Notes: generated by a model not told the origin, from the letters alone. A stretch of DNA of 13,678 bases from Microbacteriaceae bacterium (GCA_022701925.1 JAKONM010000319.1:1-13678), one strand, 5' to 3'; counted from the first letter of the stretch, positions 6,501 through 13,678 are shown. Program-made: numbers and translations.

Positions 6501-6516
6501 GCCCCGAAGTAGGGGC
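6501..6516 (-). terminator. Short hairpin between the sigma gene and fliC
   Basis: GCCCC-TACTTC-GGGGC on the minus strand gives a 5-bp stem with a 6-nt loop, about 47 nt past the sigma gene stop and just upstream of the fliC promoter. It is a plausible weak terminator insulating fliC. The stem is short and no U-tract follows. Confidence 0.3.
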
Positions 6517-6562
6517 ACTTCCTGTTCGATTGCGGGAACTGCTCGTAAGAAGAACGGATCGA

Positions 6563-7378
6563 TCAGGCCGAGCGCATCGCGGCGGCCTGCACCGCCGGCG
6601 ACACCATCGATGCGGTCGCAGTCTCGGACAGGCGGGCCAGGTAGGCCGCTCGGCGCGCCGGGGCCACCTTCGAGTGCGCCTGCACCACCGGCGCCTGTCC
6701 CGTGGAGTAGGAGTGCTCCAGCCCGTCGCGCAGCAGCCGCACCGCTTCCGCCCGCTGCTGCGACACGGCGGAGTGGGTGAGGCCCAGCTCGACGGCCAGG
6801 TCGCCCACCGCGCGGTCGTGGAAGTAGATCTGCTCGACGACGTACCGCATCTTCGGCGGCAGGCTCGTGACCGCGGCCTTCAGGTAGCGCGTGCGCTCGG
6901 TCTCGAGCACCGCGTCCTCCGGGTTCACCACGTCGGCGGCGACCACGTCGGCGATCGACTCGTCCAGCGCCGCGACGGAGCGGCCGGCGTCCGCCAGGGC
7001 CTCGGCGGCCGATGCGCGGTCGACGCCCAGCGCCACCGCGACCTCGTCGACGGTGGGCGTGCGGCCGAGCGCGCCGGTCAGCGACTCCTGCACCTGCAGG
7101 GCGCCCTTGATCCGCTGCCGGGCGGCGCGGGTGGCCCAGTCGGCGGCGCGCATCTCGTCCGCGATCGCACCCAGCACCCGGCGGCGGGCGAAGGCGCCGA
7201 AGGGCACGCCCTGCGCGGGGTCGAAGGTCTCGGCGGCCATCACCAGGCCCAGGGCGCCGGCGGAGGCCAGGTCGTCGCGCGACAGGTGGCTGGCCTTGCG
7301 CGAGACCTCGTTCACCAGGTAGCCGACGATCGCCAGGTTCTCGCGCACCAGCCGGTCGCGTTCCGCGCGTGCGGTCAT
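6563..7378 (-). CDS. fliA: Flagellar sigma factor, FliA/WhiG (sigma-28) type
   Basis: This is a group 3 sigma-70 factor, expected to direct RNA polymerase to late flagellar promoters. The product is 271 aa. Region 2 covers about residues 9-81, with SRDDLASAGALGLVMAAETF, DPAQGVPFGAFARRRVLGAI and ADEMRAADW, the classic FliA/WhiG pattern. Region 3 follows (about 82-120). Region 4 lies at about 164-220, with LPPKMRYVVEQIYFHDRAVG and the helix-turn-helix LAVELGLTHSAVSQQRAEAV. About 51 residues follow region 4, a longer tail than usual. The start ATG at 7378 has GGGGGAG just upstream. The frame extends far upstream only as a shadow of flgN and flgK. No flgM anti-sigma gene is visible. It diverges from flgN. 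Confidence 0.9.
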   Translation of the reverse strand: MTARAERDRLVRENLAIVGYLVNEVSRKASHLSRDDLASAGALGLVMAAETFDPAQGVPFGAFARRRVLGAIADEMRAADWATRAARQRIKGALQVQESLTGALGRTPTVDEVAVALGVDRASAAEALADAGRSVAALDESIADVVAADVVNPEDAVLETERTRYLKAAVTSLPPKMRYVVEQIYFHDRAVGDLAVELGLTHSAVSQQRAEAVRLLRDGLEHSYSTGQAPVVQAHSKVAPARRAAYLARLSETATASMVSPAVQAAAMRSA

Positions 7379-7416
7379 GACTCCCCCGTCCCGCCTCGCG
7401 GTCCCGGAGCGGCCGC

Positions 7417-7440
7417 GGACTCGACCGTAGGAGGGCGGCC
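7417..7440 (-). promoter_or_regulatory. Possible housekeeping -10 box for the sigma gene
   Basis: The minus strand has TACGGT within this stretch, fitting the actinobacterial -10 pattern TANNNT, about 45-50 nt before the sigma gene ATG. No convincing -35 hexamer is seen 17-18 nt upstream, so this is only a candidate. Confidence 0.25.
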
Positions 7441-7551
7441 GCCCCCGGCCCGAGATGCGGCGCGGCCCCAGTTCGGGTGCGCCGCGCCTCCCCTTCCCCG
7501 TGGTTCCGGGCCCGTACGCTCCCCCGCACCGGAGCCGCACGCCCGCACCGC

Positions 7552-7578
7552 TTACATGCGTGCGACGGCGGCCGACAG
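7552..7578 (+). promoter_or_regulatory. Sigma-28-type promoter of the flgN operon
   Basis: TTAC (7552-7555), exactly 15 nt, then GCCGACAG (7571-7578). The -35 word and the spacing are identical to the fliC promoter and the -10 box differs by one base. The flgN ATG is 46 nt past the -10 box. Two independent instances in front of late flagellar operons make chance unlikely. Confidence 0.7.
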
Positions 7579-7624
7579 TGCCGGCAGTACCCGCACCACC
7601 GATCGAGCAGGAGAGGACGCCGCG

Positions 7625-8125
7625 ATGAGCGCCAACGAGCTGTCCACCCTGCTGTGGCGGGAACGCGAGCTGCTGGACCTGCTGCTGTTCAAGCTGGAGG
7701 AGGAGCAGCTGCTGCTCACCGCCGGCCGCTCGAAGTGGCTGCACCACGCGACCCGCGAGGTCGAGGCGGTGCTGGCGCACCTGCGCACCACGGGCATCGA
7801 GCGCACCGTCGAGGCCTCCGCCGTCGCGATCGAATGGCGGCTGCCCGAGGACGCGACGCTGCGGCAGCTGGTCGAGGACGCCCCGGACCCCGTCTGGCGC
7901 GAGGTGCTGCAGTCGCACCTCACGGCGCTCACGGCGCTGACGGCGCAGATCGCCGACGTGCGCGACACGAACCTCACCTACCTGCGCGCCGCCACGCGCG
8001 CGACGCAGGAGACGCTGGCCACCGTCGGCACCGGCGGCCGCGGCGACCAGGCGTACACGGGACGCGGTGTGCGCGCCTCCGCGGGCGCCTCCTCCTACGC
8101 GCACCTGTTCGACGGGCGGGCCTGA
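7625..8125 (+). CDS. flgN: FlgN-type flagellar export chaperone
   Basis: FlgN is the cytoplasmic chaperone for the hook-filament junction proteins FlgK and FlgL. The product is 166 aa and looks almost entirely helical. The N-terminus is typical: LSTLLWRERELLDLLLFKLE, EEQLLLTAGRSKWL, with the alternating Leu/Glu pattern of a coiled coil. The C-terminus is looser, ending SYAHLFDGRA. The start ATG at 7625 has AGGAGAGG at good spacing. The frame stays open upstream, but those codons run through the sigma gene on the other strand and are not coding. It is the first gene of flgN-flgK-flgL-fliW, 3 nt ahead of flgK. Confidence 0.9.
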   Translation: MSANELSTLLWRERELLDLLLFKLEEEQLLLTAGRSKWLHHATREVEAVLAHLRTTGIERTVEASAVAIEWRLPEDATLRQLVEDAPDPVWREVLQSHLTALTALTAQIADVRDTNLTYLRAATRATQETLATVGTGGRGDQAYTGRGVRASAGASSYAHLFDGRA

Positions 8126-8128
8126 GCC

Positions 8129-9535
8129 GTGGCCAGCACCTTCGGCCTGCTGAACTCGGCCTACAGCGGCCTGGCCGCGGCCCGGGCGGCGCTCGAGGTC
8201 ACCGGGCAGAACGTCGCGAACGTCAACACCCCGGGGTACACGCGGCAGCGCGTCGACCTGGCGTCGCTGCCGGGCGTCGACAAGAGCAGCCTCTTCACCA
8301 CGGGGCTCAACATCGGCACCGGCGTGCAGATCACCGGGATCTCCCGCATCTCGGACTCGCTGATCGACGCCCGCGTGCGCGACACCGCGTCGTCGAGCGG
8401 CTACTGGACCGCGGCCTCCACCGCCCTCAGCGTGGTGGAGAACGGGCTGGGCGAGCCGGGCGACACCGGCCTCTCCGCCTCGCTGACCCAGTTCTCCAAC
8501 GCCTGGCAGACCATGGCGAACACGGCCGGCAACAGCACCACGGGCCCCGCCGCGGCGTCCGCGCTGCTCGGCAGCGCGCAGGCCCTCGCCGACCGGATCG
8601 CCTCGGGGTACTCGACGGCGTCGAAGGCGTGGTCGACCGCGCGCAGCAGCGCGGAGGCGAGCGTCGACCAGGTCAACCGCACCGGTGTGCAGATCGCGGC
8701 GCTGAACGACCAGATCCTGCGGATCGCGGCGACCGGCGGCAACGCGAACGAGCTGATCGACCAGCGCGGCGCCGCGATCAACGCGCTGTCCGCGGCGACC
8801 GGCGCGACCACCCGCGAGAACGCGAACGGCACGGTCGACGTGCTGATCGGCGGCTCGACCTTCGTCTCCGGCACGTCCGCCCGCACCCTGCAGCTGACGG
8901 GTGCCGCAGCGGCTCCGTTCACCGCCACCGGCCTGCGCTTCAGCGCCGGCGCCGCCGTGCAGGCCGACGGCGGCTCCCTGGCCGCGCAGCTCTCGACGCT
9001 GGCTCCGGAGGGCGTGTACTCCCAGGCCGCGAACGCCTACAGCGCCGTCGCGACGCAGCTGGCGACCGACGTGAACGCGGTGCACCGGCAGGGCGCGATC
9101 GCCGACGGCACCACCGGTCACGACTTCTTCGCCCTCGACGCGTCGAAGCCCGCCGCGATCGGCCTCTCGGTGGTGCCGACCTCCCAGTCGGGCATCGCCG
9201 CCGGCAAGCCGGGCGCCGGATCCGGCGACGGCTCGATCGCCGACGCGATCTCGCAGCTGGGCTCGAAGGCCGGCGGCGTCGACCGCGGCTGGGCCGCCTA
9301 CGTCGCCGGCGTCGGCGCGCAGACGAAGGCCGCGACCACGCAGGCCGACGTGGCCGCGACGGCCTCGTCCGCGGCGCAGAGCGCGCAGACCTCGCAGAGC
9401 GGCGTCGACCTGGACGAGGAGACGGCGAACCTGGTGGTGTTCCAGCACGCCTACCAGGGGGCGGCCCGCGTGCTGACGGCGATCGACGAGATGCTCGACA
9501 CCCTGATCAACCGCACCGGTCTGGTGGGCCGCTGA
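8129..9535 (+). CDS. flgK: Flagellar hook-associated protein FlgK (HAP1)
   Basis: FlgK forms the first layer of the hook-filament junction. The product is 468 aa. The N-terminal D0 signature is clear: LNSAYSGLAAARAALEVTGQ, NVANVNTPGYTRQRVDLASL. The C-terminal signature SGVDLDEETANLVVFQHAYQ and LTAIDEMLDTLINRTG is diagnostic for FlgK. The centre is Ala/Ser/Gly-rich and variable. The start is GTG at 8129, three bases past the flgN stop. The stop shares one base with the flgL ATG (TGATG), indicating coupling. A long open frame on the opposite strand is a high-GC shadow. Confidence 0.97.
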   Translation: MASTFGLLNSAYSGLAAARAALEVTGQNVANVNTPGYTRQRVDLASLPGVDKSSLFTTGLNIGTGVQITGISRISDSLIDARVRDTASSSGYWTAASTALSVVENGLGEPGDTGLSASLTQFSNAWQTMANTAGNSTTGPAAASALLGSAQALADRIASGYSTASKAWSTARSSAEASVDQVNRTGVQIAALNDQILRIAATGGNANELIDQRGAAINALSAATGATTRENANGTVDVLIGGSTFVSGTSARTLQLTGAAAAPFTATGLRFSAGAAVQADGGSLAAQLSTLAPEGVYSQAANAYSAVATQLATDVNAVHRQGAIADGTTGHDFFALDASKPAAIGLSVVPTSQSGIAAGKPGAGSGDGSIADAISQLGSKAGGVDRGWAAYVAGVGAQTKAATTQADVAATASSAAQSAQTSQSGVDLDEETANLVVFQHAYQGAARVLTAIDEMLDTLINRTGLVGR

Positions 9536-10503
9536 TGAGCGCGATCGGCCGCGTCACGGGGCAGCAGCTCTACAGCAGCTCGCAGACGTCGATCAACGCC
9601 GCTCGCCTGCGGCTGTCGGCGCTGCAGGAGCAGGCCTCCAGCGGCCTGGTCATCAACCGTCCCTCCGACGACCCCACCGGCACCGCGACGGTGCTGCGGC
9701 TGCGCGGCGAGCTGGCGGCGAACACGCAGTACGGCACGAACATGGCGGACGGCCTGTCCTGGCTGCGCACCGCGGACTCCGCCTTCAGCACGTCGACCGA
9801 CCTGGTGCGCAAGGCGAGCGACCTGACGGTGCAGGCGGCCAACGCCGGCACCTCCTCCCCCGCCGCGCGCGAGGCGATCGCGACGCAGCTGGTGAGCATC
9901 AAGCAGGACCTGCTGGCGCAGGCGAACACCACCTACCTCGGGCGCAGCGTGTTCGCGGGCACCTCGGACGCGGCCACCGCCTTCAACGCCGACGGCACCG
10001 TCAACAGCACGGTCACCGCCGGCTCCGGCCTGGTGCAGCGGCGCATCAGCGCCACGGAGACGGTCGCGGTCAGCGCGGACGGCGCGGCCGCGTTCGGCAC
10101 GGTCGTGAAGGACCCGGCGACCGGAGCCGTCACCTCGGACACCAGCGTCTTCTCCTCGCTCGACAAGGTGATCGCGGCGCTGCGCAGCCCCGACTGGGGC
10201 ACCGACCTCTCGGCCACCGGCCCCCAGGCCGCCATCACCGGCGGCATCACCGCGATGCAGACGGCCCGGAACGCGCTGACGACGCAGCAGGCCGTCGTGG
10301 GCACCGCCTACGCTCGCGTCGAGGCCGCGCAGTCGCGGAACTCCGACGCCGCGGTGCAGCTCGAGAAGCAGCGGTCGGGCATCCAGGACGCCGACACGGC
10401 CTCGGTCCTGCTGAACCTGAAGACCCAGGAGCTCGCGTACCAGACGAGCCTCCAGGTCACCGCGCAAGTCCTCCAACCGACCTTGATGAACTTCCTGAAG
10501 TGA
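9535..10503 (+). CDS. flgL: Flagellar hook-associated protein FlgL (HAP3)
   Basis: FlgL is the second junction protein, linking FlgK to the flagellin filament, and is a flagellin relative. The product is 322 aa. The N-terminus has SSSQTSINAARLRLSALQEQ, ASSGLVINRPSDDPTGTATV, and the C-terminus ends LNLKTQELAYQTSLQVTAQV, LQPTLMNFLK, both typical. The segment TTYLGRSVFAGTSDAATAFN matches the usual FlgL middle (G-x-x-F-AGT). The start ATG at 9535 overlaps the flgK stop by one base. The frame continues upstream over flgN and flgK only as a shadow. The stop overlaps the fliW start. Confidence 0.96.
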   Translation: MSAIGRVTGQQLYSSSQTSINAARLRLSALQEQASSGLVINRPSDDPTGTATVLRLRGELAANTQYGTNMADGLSWLRTADSAFSTSTDLVRKASDLTVQAANAGTSSPAAREAIATQLVSIKQDLLAQANTTYLGRSVFAGTSDAATAFNADGTVNSTVTAGSGLVQRRISATETVAVSADGAAAFGTVVKDPATGAVTSDTSVFSSLDKVIAALRSPDWGTDLSATGPQAAITGGITAMQTARNALTTQQAVVGTAYARVEAAQSRNSDAAVQLEKQRSGIQDADTASVLLNLKTQELAYQTSLQVTAQVLQPTLMNFLK

Positions 10504-10892
10504 TGAGCACCATGACCCGCGACTCCCGCATCACCTTCACCGCGCCGCCCCCCGGGTTCGCGCCGCTCACGGAGTTCGACCTCGCGGAGGTCGACGGGGC
10601 CCCCGGCCTCTACACGCTGCGCGACACCGCCGGCGAGGACCTGCGCCTGTTCCTGCTGGACCCGACGTTCTACCTGCCCGAGTACCTGCCGGGCATCTCG
10701 GACGAGGACCTGACGGCGCTGCAGGTCTCCACGTCGGCGGAGGTCGACGTCTACGTCGTCGCGAACCTGCAGGACGGCTCGCCCGTCGTGAACCTGCTGG
10801 CGCCCATCGTCGTGAACCCGGCCGCGTCCGTCGCGACGCAGCTGATCCTCGAGGAGGACTGGCCGCTGCAGGCGGAGCTCGCCGCCGCCTGA
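10503..10892 (+). CDS. fliW: Flagellar assembly factor FliW
   Basis: FliW binds flagellin and, when flagellin is scarce, binds CsrA and relieves its block on flagellin translation. The product is 129 aa from ATG 10503. Family segments are LRLFLLDPTFYLPEYLPGIS followed by DEDLTALQV, and NLLAPIVVNP at about residues 97-106, then LILEEDWPLQ. The start was chosen because it forms the same TGATG overlap with the upstream stop as elsewhere in the locus. GTG at 10500 and ATG at 10512 are alternatives. The usual partner gene csrA is absent downstream; a strong terminator follows. Confidence 0.92.
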   Translation: MSTMTRDSRITFTAPPPGFAPLTEFDLAEVDGAPGLYTLRDTAGEDLRLFLLDPTFYLPEYLPGISDEDLTALQVSTSAEVDVYVVANLQDGSPVVNLLAPIVVNPAASVATQLILEEDWPLQAELAAA

Positions 10893-10910
10893 GCCGCGCA
10901 GGAACGGCGG

Positions 10911-10940
10911 AAGGGCCCCGACCTCGCGGTCGGGGCCCTT
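10911..10940. terminator. Rho-independent-type terminator after fliW, probably bidirectional
   Basis: AAGGGCCCCGACC, loop TCGC, then GGTCGGGGCCCTT: a perfect 13-bp stem 18 nt past the fliW stop. A pyrimidine-rich stretch (CTCGTCTCCTC) follows on the plus strand. The gene at 11024-11431 converges on it, so it may also stop minus-strand transcription. Confidence 0.85.
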
Positions 10941-10984
10941 CTCGTCTCCTCGGGCAGCAGCACTCCACGAACCGCTCCCGGGAA

Positions 10985-11012
10985 CCGGCCCGCCACCCGT
11001 CGTGGCGGCCGG
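10985..11012 (-). terminator. Hairpin downstream of the unrecognised gene at 11024-11431
   Basis: The stem CCGCCAC/GTGGCGG has a 5-nt loop and is extended by CCGG/CCGG past a one-base bulge. It starts 11 nt past the minus-strand gene's stop. No U-tract follows. It is probably that gene's own terminator, with the 10911 hairpin as back-up. Confidence 0.5.
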
Positions 11013-11023
11013 AAGCCGAGGTG

Positions 11024-11431
11024 TCAGGCCTCCTGGATGTCGGCCAGCAGCAGTGCGGCCATGTGCTGCACCTTCGGTTCGACGAAGGCGTCCAGCGCCC
11101 GCAGGATCTGCGTGTACTGCCGCACGACCCAGGTGATCGCCTCGCCGTGCCAGCGGTCGCGCAGGGCCTGCACGTCCTCGTCGGACAGGTAGGGCTGCAG
11201 CGCAAGGGAGCGGCGCACGTGCTCGGTGATCACGGCGTCCAGCGACGTGGTCAGCGCATGCAGGGCGCCGTGCGGCACGTCCTCCAGCTGCAGCTCCCGG
11301 GCCCACACGGGGCAGGAGGAGCAGGGCGCGAGCCGGCGGCGGGCGGTGGCCGGGTCCCAGCGGGGCAGCCAGTCGATCCACTGGGTGACGGCGCGTTCGA
11401 TCTCGCGCTCGAGACGGTAGGGGCGCAGCAT
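11024..11431 (-). CDS. Unrecognised 135-aa protein with a CSSC motif
   Basis: I do not recognise this protein. From ATG 11431 it is 135 aa and appears mostly helical. It begins LRPYRLEREIERAVTQWIDW, followed by LPRWDPATARRRLAPCSSCP with a CxxC pair that could bind metal or form a disulfide. The rest is helical: ALHALTTSLDAVITEHVRRS, LALQPYLSDEDVQALRDRWH, VVRQYTQILRALDAFVEPKV. No signal peptide or membrane helix is evident. The start has GGAG about 8 nt upstream; a longer start at 11521 lacks this and adds a proline/arginine-rich, unlikely N-terminus. It lies between convergent fliW and rpoC with its own flanking hairpins, so nothing ties it to motility. Confidence 0.75.
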   Translation of the reverse strand: MLRPYRLEREIERAVTQWIDWLPRWDPATARRRLAPCSSCPVWARELQLEDVPHGALHALTTSLDAVITEHVRRSLALQPYLSDEDVQALRDRWHGEAITWVVRQYTQILRALDAFVEPKVQHMAALLLADIQEA

Positions 11432-11626
11432 CACTGCGCTCCGGAAGCGGTCGCGCAGGCGCGCGGGAGCAGGGGGGAGAAGAGGTTCACCACGGGTCCA
11501 GGTGTGTGCAAGCGGGGGCACCGCGCGGGGACGCGGCAGGCCGGCTGGGTGTCCGGCTCCGACCAGGCTAGGCGGCTCCCTCCGCCCGCAGCAGCCCCCG
11601 ACCAGGGGGCGTCCTCGTGGAACGCA
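11432..11626. other. Intergenic spacer upstream of the unrecognised gene
   Basis: This 195-bp stretch separates the rpoC terminator from the ATG at 11431 and must hold that gene's promoter. TAGCCT on the minus strand (around 11565-11570) fits TANNNT, but no good -35 accompanies it. I see no RNA gene or repeat here. Confidence 0.4.
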
Positions 11627-11660
11627 GAAGGGCCCGTCCGCCGATGCGGACGGGCCCTTC
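11627..11660 (-). terminator. Terminator of rpoC
   Basis: GAAGGGCCCGTCCGC, a 4-nt loop, then the exact complement: a perfect 15-bp stem starting 12 nt past the rpoC stop. It shares the AAGGGCCC arm design with the terminator after fliW. Confidence 0.85.
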
Positions 11661-11672
11661 CGGTCAGGCGAC

Positions 11673-13678
11673 CTAGTTGTAGGTGCCCGGGGTGTAGTCG
11701 TCGCTCGAGAAGGACTCGAAGTCGACGAACGACAGGTCGGCGTCGTTGAACATGGAGTCGTCGCCGAACGAGCGCAGCGGGTAGCGCTCGGCCTTCGCCT
11801 CCTCGGTCGGCTCGACCGTCACGTCGCGGTAGCGGGGCAGGCCCGTACCGGCCGGGATCAGCTTGCCGATGATCACGTTCTCCTTCAGCCCCAGCAGGCT
11901 GTCGGACTTGCCGTCCATCGCCGCCTGGGTCAGCACGCGGGTCGTCTCCTGGAAGGAGGCGGCGGACAGCCACGACTCCGTCGCGAGCGACGCCTTCGTG
12001 ATGCCCATGACCTCCTGGCGCGCCGAGGCGGTCTTGCGACCCTCCGCGAGCGCGGCCCGGTTGACGTCCTGGTAGCGGCTGCGGTCGACGAGCTCACCGG
12101 GCAGCAGGTCGGTCTCGCCGTGGTCGACCACGGTGACCTTGCGCAGCATCTGCCGCACGATGACCTCGATGTGCTTGTCGTGGATCGGCACGCCCTGGCT
12201 GCGGTAGACGCCCTGGACGCCCTCCACCAGGTGCTTCTGCACCTCGCGGACGCCCTTGACCCGCAGGACCTCCTTCGGGTCGATCGACCCGACGTGCAGC
12301 TGCTCGCCCAGCTCGACGTGCTGCCCGTCCTCGACGAGGAGGGTGGCACGGCGCAGGACCGGGTAGGCGAACGGCTCGTCGCCGTTGTCCGGGGTCAGGA
12401 TCAGCTTCCGCTGGCGGTCGCTCTCCTCGATGGTGATGACACCGGCCGCCTCGGCGATCGGGGACGCGCCCTTGGGGGTGCGCGCCTCGAACAGCTCCTG
12501 CACGCGGGGCAGACCCTGCGTGATGTCGTCGGCCGACGCCACACCGCCCGTGTGGAAGGTGCGCATGGTCAGCTGCGTGCCGGGCTCGCCGATCGACTGG
12601 GCCGCGATGATGCCGACGGCCTCGCCGATGTCCACCAGCAGGCCGGTGGCCAGCGAGCGGCCGTAGCAGGCCGCGCACACGCCGACGGCCGACTCGCAGG
12701 TCAGCACCGAGCGCACCTTGATGTGCTCGACGCCGGCCTCGACCAGCTTCGCGATCAGCACGTCGCCCACGTCGGCGCCGGCCTCGGCCAGCACCTCACC
12801 CGCCTCGGTGACCACGTCGGTCGCCAGCGAACGGCCGTAGACGGCGTTCTCGACGTTCTCGCTCGTCGACAGGTCCAGGCCACGGCTGGTGCCGCAGTCG
12901 TCCTCGCGGATGATCACGTCCTGCGACACGTCCACCAGACGACGGGTCAGGTACCCGGAGTCGGCGGTGCGCAGCGCGGTGTCGGCCAGGCCCTTGCGGG
13001 CGCCGTGGGTGGAGATGAAGTACTCCGCCACCGTCAGGCCCTCGCGGTACGAGTGGACGATCGGGCGGGGGATGATCTCGCCCTTCGGGTTCGACACCAG
13101 GCCGCGCATGCCGGCGATCTGCCGGACCTGCATCCAGTTGCCTCGGGCGCCGGACGACACCATGCGGTTGATGTTGTTGTCGGCGGGCAGGTTCTCCTGC
13201 ATCGCGACGGCGACCTCGCTGGTGGCGCGGTTCCAGATCTCGATGAGCTCCTGACGGCGCTCCTCCGGCGTGATCAGACCGAGGTCGCGCTGCGACTCGA
13301 TCTTCGCGACCTTCGCCTCGGCGCCGGCGAGGATGCCGGCCTTCGACGGGGGCGTCAGCACGTCCGACAGGGACACGGTGACCCCGGACCGGGTGGCCCA
13401 GTAGAAGCCGGCGTCCTTGATGCGGTCGAGCGTCGCCGCGACCTCCACCTTCGGATACCGCTCCGCCAGGTCGTTCACGATCGCCGAGATCTGGCCCTTG
13501 TCGGCCAGCGCCTCCACGAACGGGTAGTCCGTCGGCAGCGCCTCGTTGAAGATCGCGCGGCCGAGGCTCGTCTCGAGCAGCACGGTGTCCTGCACCTCGC
13601 CGCCGGCCGGGGGCACGATGCCCTTCAGCCGGATGCGCACGGTGGCGTTCAGGTCCAGGGTGCCCTGGTCCTTGGCCA
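11673..13678 (-). CDS. rpoC: RNA polymerase beta' subunit RpoC, C-terminal half (5' end outside window)
   Basis: RpoC is the catalytic beta' subunit of RNA polymerase. The frame is open to the right edge, giving 667 residues of a protein usually near 1,290 in actinobacteria. Visible parts in order: SGARGNWMQVRQIAGMRGLV, the bridge-helix segment STHGARKGLADTALRTADSG (near 12960-13015), and the second zinc site formed by Cys in DDCGTSRG and the three Cys of TCESAVGVCAACYG. The trigger loop follows (IIAAQSIGEPGTQLTMRTFH, near 12545-12620), then the C-terminal ATESWLSAASFQETTRVLTQ and NVIIGKLIPAGTGL. The tail ending DDYTPGTYN is of the Microbacteriaceae kind. No frameshift or lost key residue is seen. 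A GTG at 13640 is internal, not the start. Confidence 0.98.
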   Translation of the reverse strand, partial: AKDQGTLDLNATVRIRLKGIVPPAGGEVQDTVLLETSLGRAIFNEALPTDYPFVEALADKGQISAIVNDLAERYPKVEVAATLDRIKDAGFYWATRSGVTVSLSDVLTPPSKAGILAGAEAKVAKIESQRDLGLITPEERRQELIEIWNRATSEVAVAMQENLPADNNINRMVSSGARGNWMQVRQIAGMRGLVSNPKGEIIPRPIVHSYREGLTVAEYFISTHGARKGLADTALRTADSGYLTRRLVDVSQDVIIREDDCGTSRGLDLSTSENVENAVYGRSLATDVVTEAGEVLAEAGADVGDVLIAKLVEAGVEHIKVRSVLTCESAVGVCAACYGRSLATGLLVDIGEAVGIIAAQSIGEPGTQLTMRTFHTGGVASADDITQGLPRVQELFEARTPKGASPIAEAAGVITIEESDRQRKLILTPDNGDEPFAYPVLRRATLLVEDGQHVELGEQLHVGSIDPKEVLRVKGVREVQKHLVEGVQGVYRSQGVPIHDKHIEVIVRQMLRKVTVVDHGETDLLPGELVDRSRYQDVNRAALAEGRKTASARQEVMGITKASLATESWLSAASFQETTRVLTQAAMDGKSDSLLGLKENVIIGKLIPAGTGLPRYRDVTVEPTEEAKAERYPLRSFGDDSMFNDADLSFVDFESFSSDDYTPGTYN

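Noticed and set aside
6563..9448. A 961-codon minus-strand frame extending the sigma factor upstream
   Set aside because: The extension runs antisense to flgN and flgK and is Arg/Gly-rich. The sigma factor has a proper start and ribosome site at 7378.
7477..9534. A plus-strand extension of flgL through flgN and flgK in another frame
   Set aside because: Low-complexity Arg/Ala/Gly shadow. flgL has its own ATG overlapping the flgK stop.
11432..11521. Longer start for the unrecognised gene
   Set aside because: No ribosome site at 11521 and an unlikely Pro/Arg-rich N-terminus. ATG 11431 has GGAG at good spacing.
12094..12678. Minus-strand 194-codon frame inside rpoC
   Set aside because: Out-of-frame shadow of rpoC, which is intact across the region.

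Overview
The window comes from a high-GC actinobacterium. The RpoC C-terminal tail (…DLSFVDFESFSSDDYTPGTYN-like ending) and the flagellin and flagellar gene set suggest the Micrococcales family Microbacteriaceae. This assignment rests on recognition of those proteins, not on a database search. Apart from one unrecognised gene and part of rpoC at the right end, the window is a flagellar locus.

Layout. (1) Positions 1-2637, minus strand: flgB-flgC-fliE-fliF, the proximal rod, MS-ring adaptor and MS ring. The genes overlap by one to four bases, and fliF runs off the left edge. (2) Positions 2638-3055: a 418-bp intergenic region. It holds the probable flgB promoter and leader, with two small hairpins carrying the same 7-nt loop, and three 61-bp imperfect palindromes at an exact 83-bp period. 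(3) Positions 3056-6404, minus strand: fliC (flagellin), fliD (cap), fliS (chaperone) and a FliT-like small protein, with a strong hairpin between fliC and fliD. (4) Positions 6563-7378, minus strand: a FliA/WhiG-type sigma factor. (5) Positions 7625-10892, plus strand: flgN-flgK-flgL-fliW, divergent from the sigma gene, ending at a perfect 13-bp-stem terminator. (6) Positions 11024-11431, minus strand: an unrecognised 135-aa protein. (7) Positions 11673-13678, minus strand: the C-terminal half of rpoC, with a perfect 15-bp-stem terminator.

How it fits together. The sigma factor probably drives the late filament genes. The regions before fliC and before flgN both carry TTAC-N15-GCCGAYAG, close to the known sigma-28/WhiG -10 box GCCGATAA. 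FlgN serves FlgK and FlgL, FliS serves FliC, and the FliT-like protein may serve FliD. FliW normally links free flagellin to the RNA-binding regulator CsrA. No csrA lies beside fliW here, but the fliC and flgB leaders contain ANGGA motifs that resemble CsrA targets; in flgB they sit in the loops of two hairpins. That possible FliW-CsrA leader code and the 83-bp palindromic repeat cluster are the two items most worth checking.
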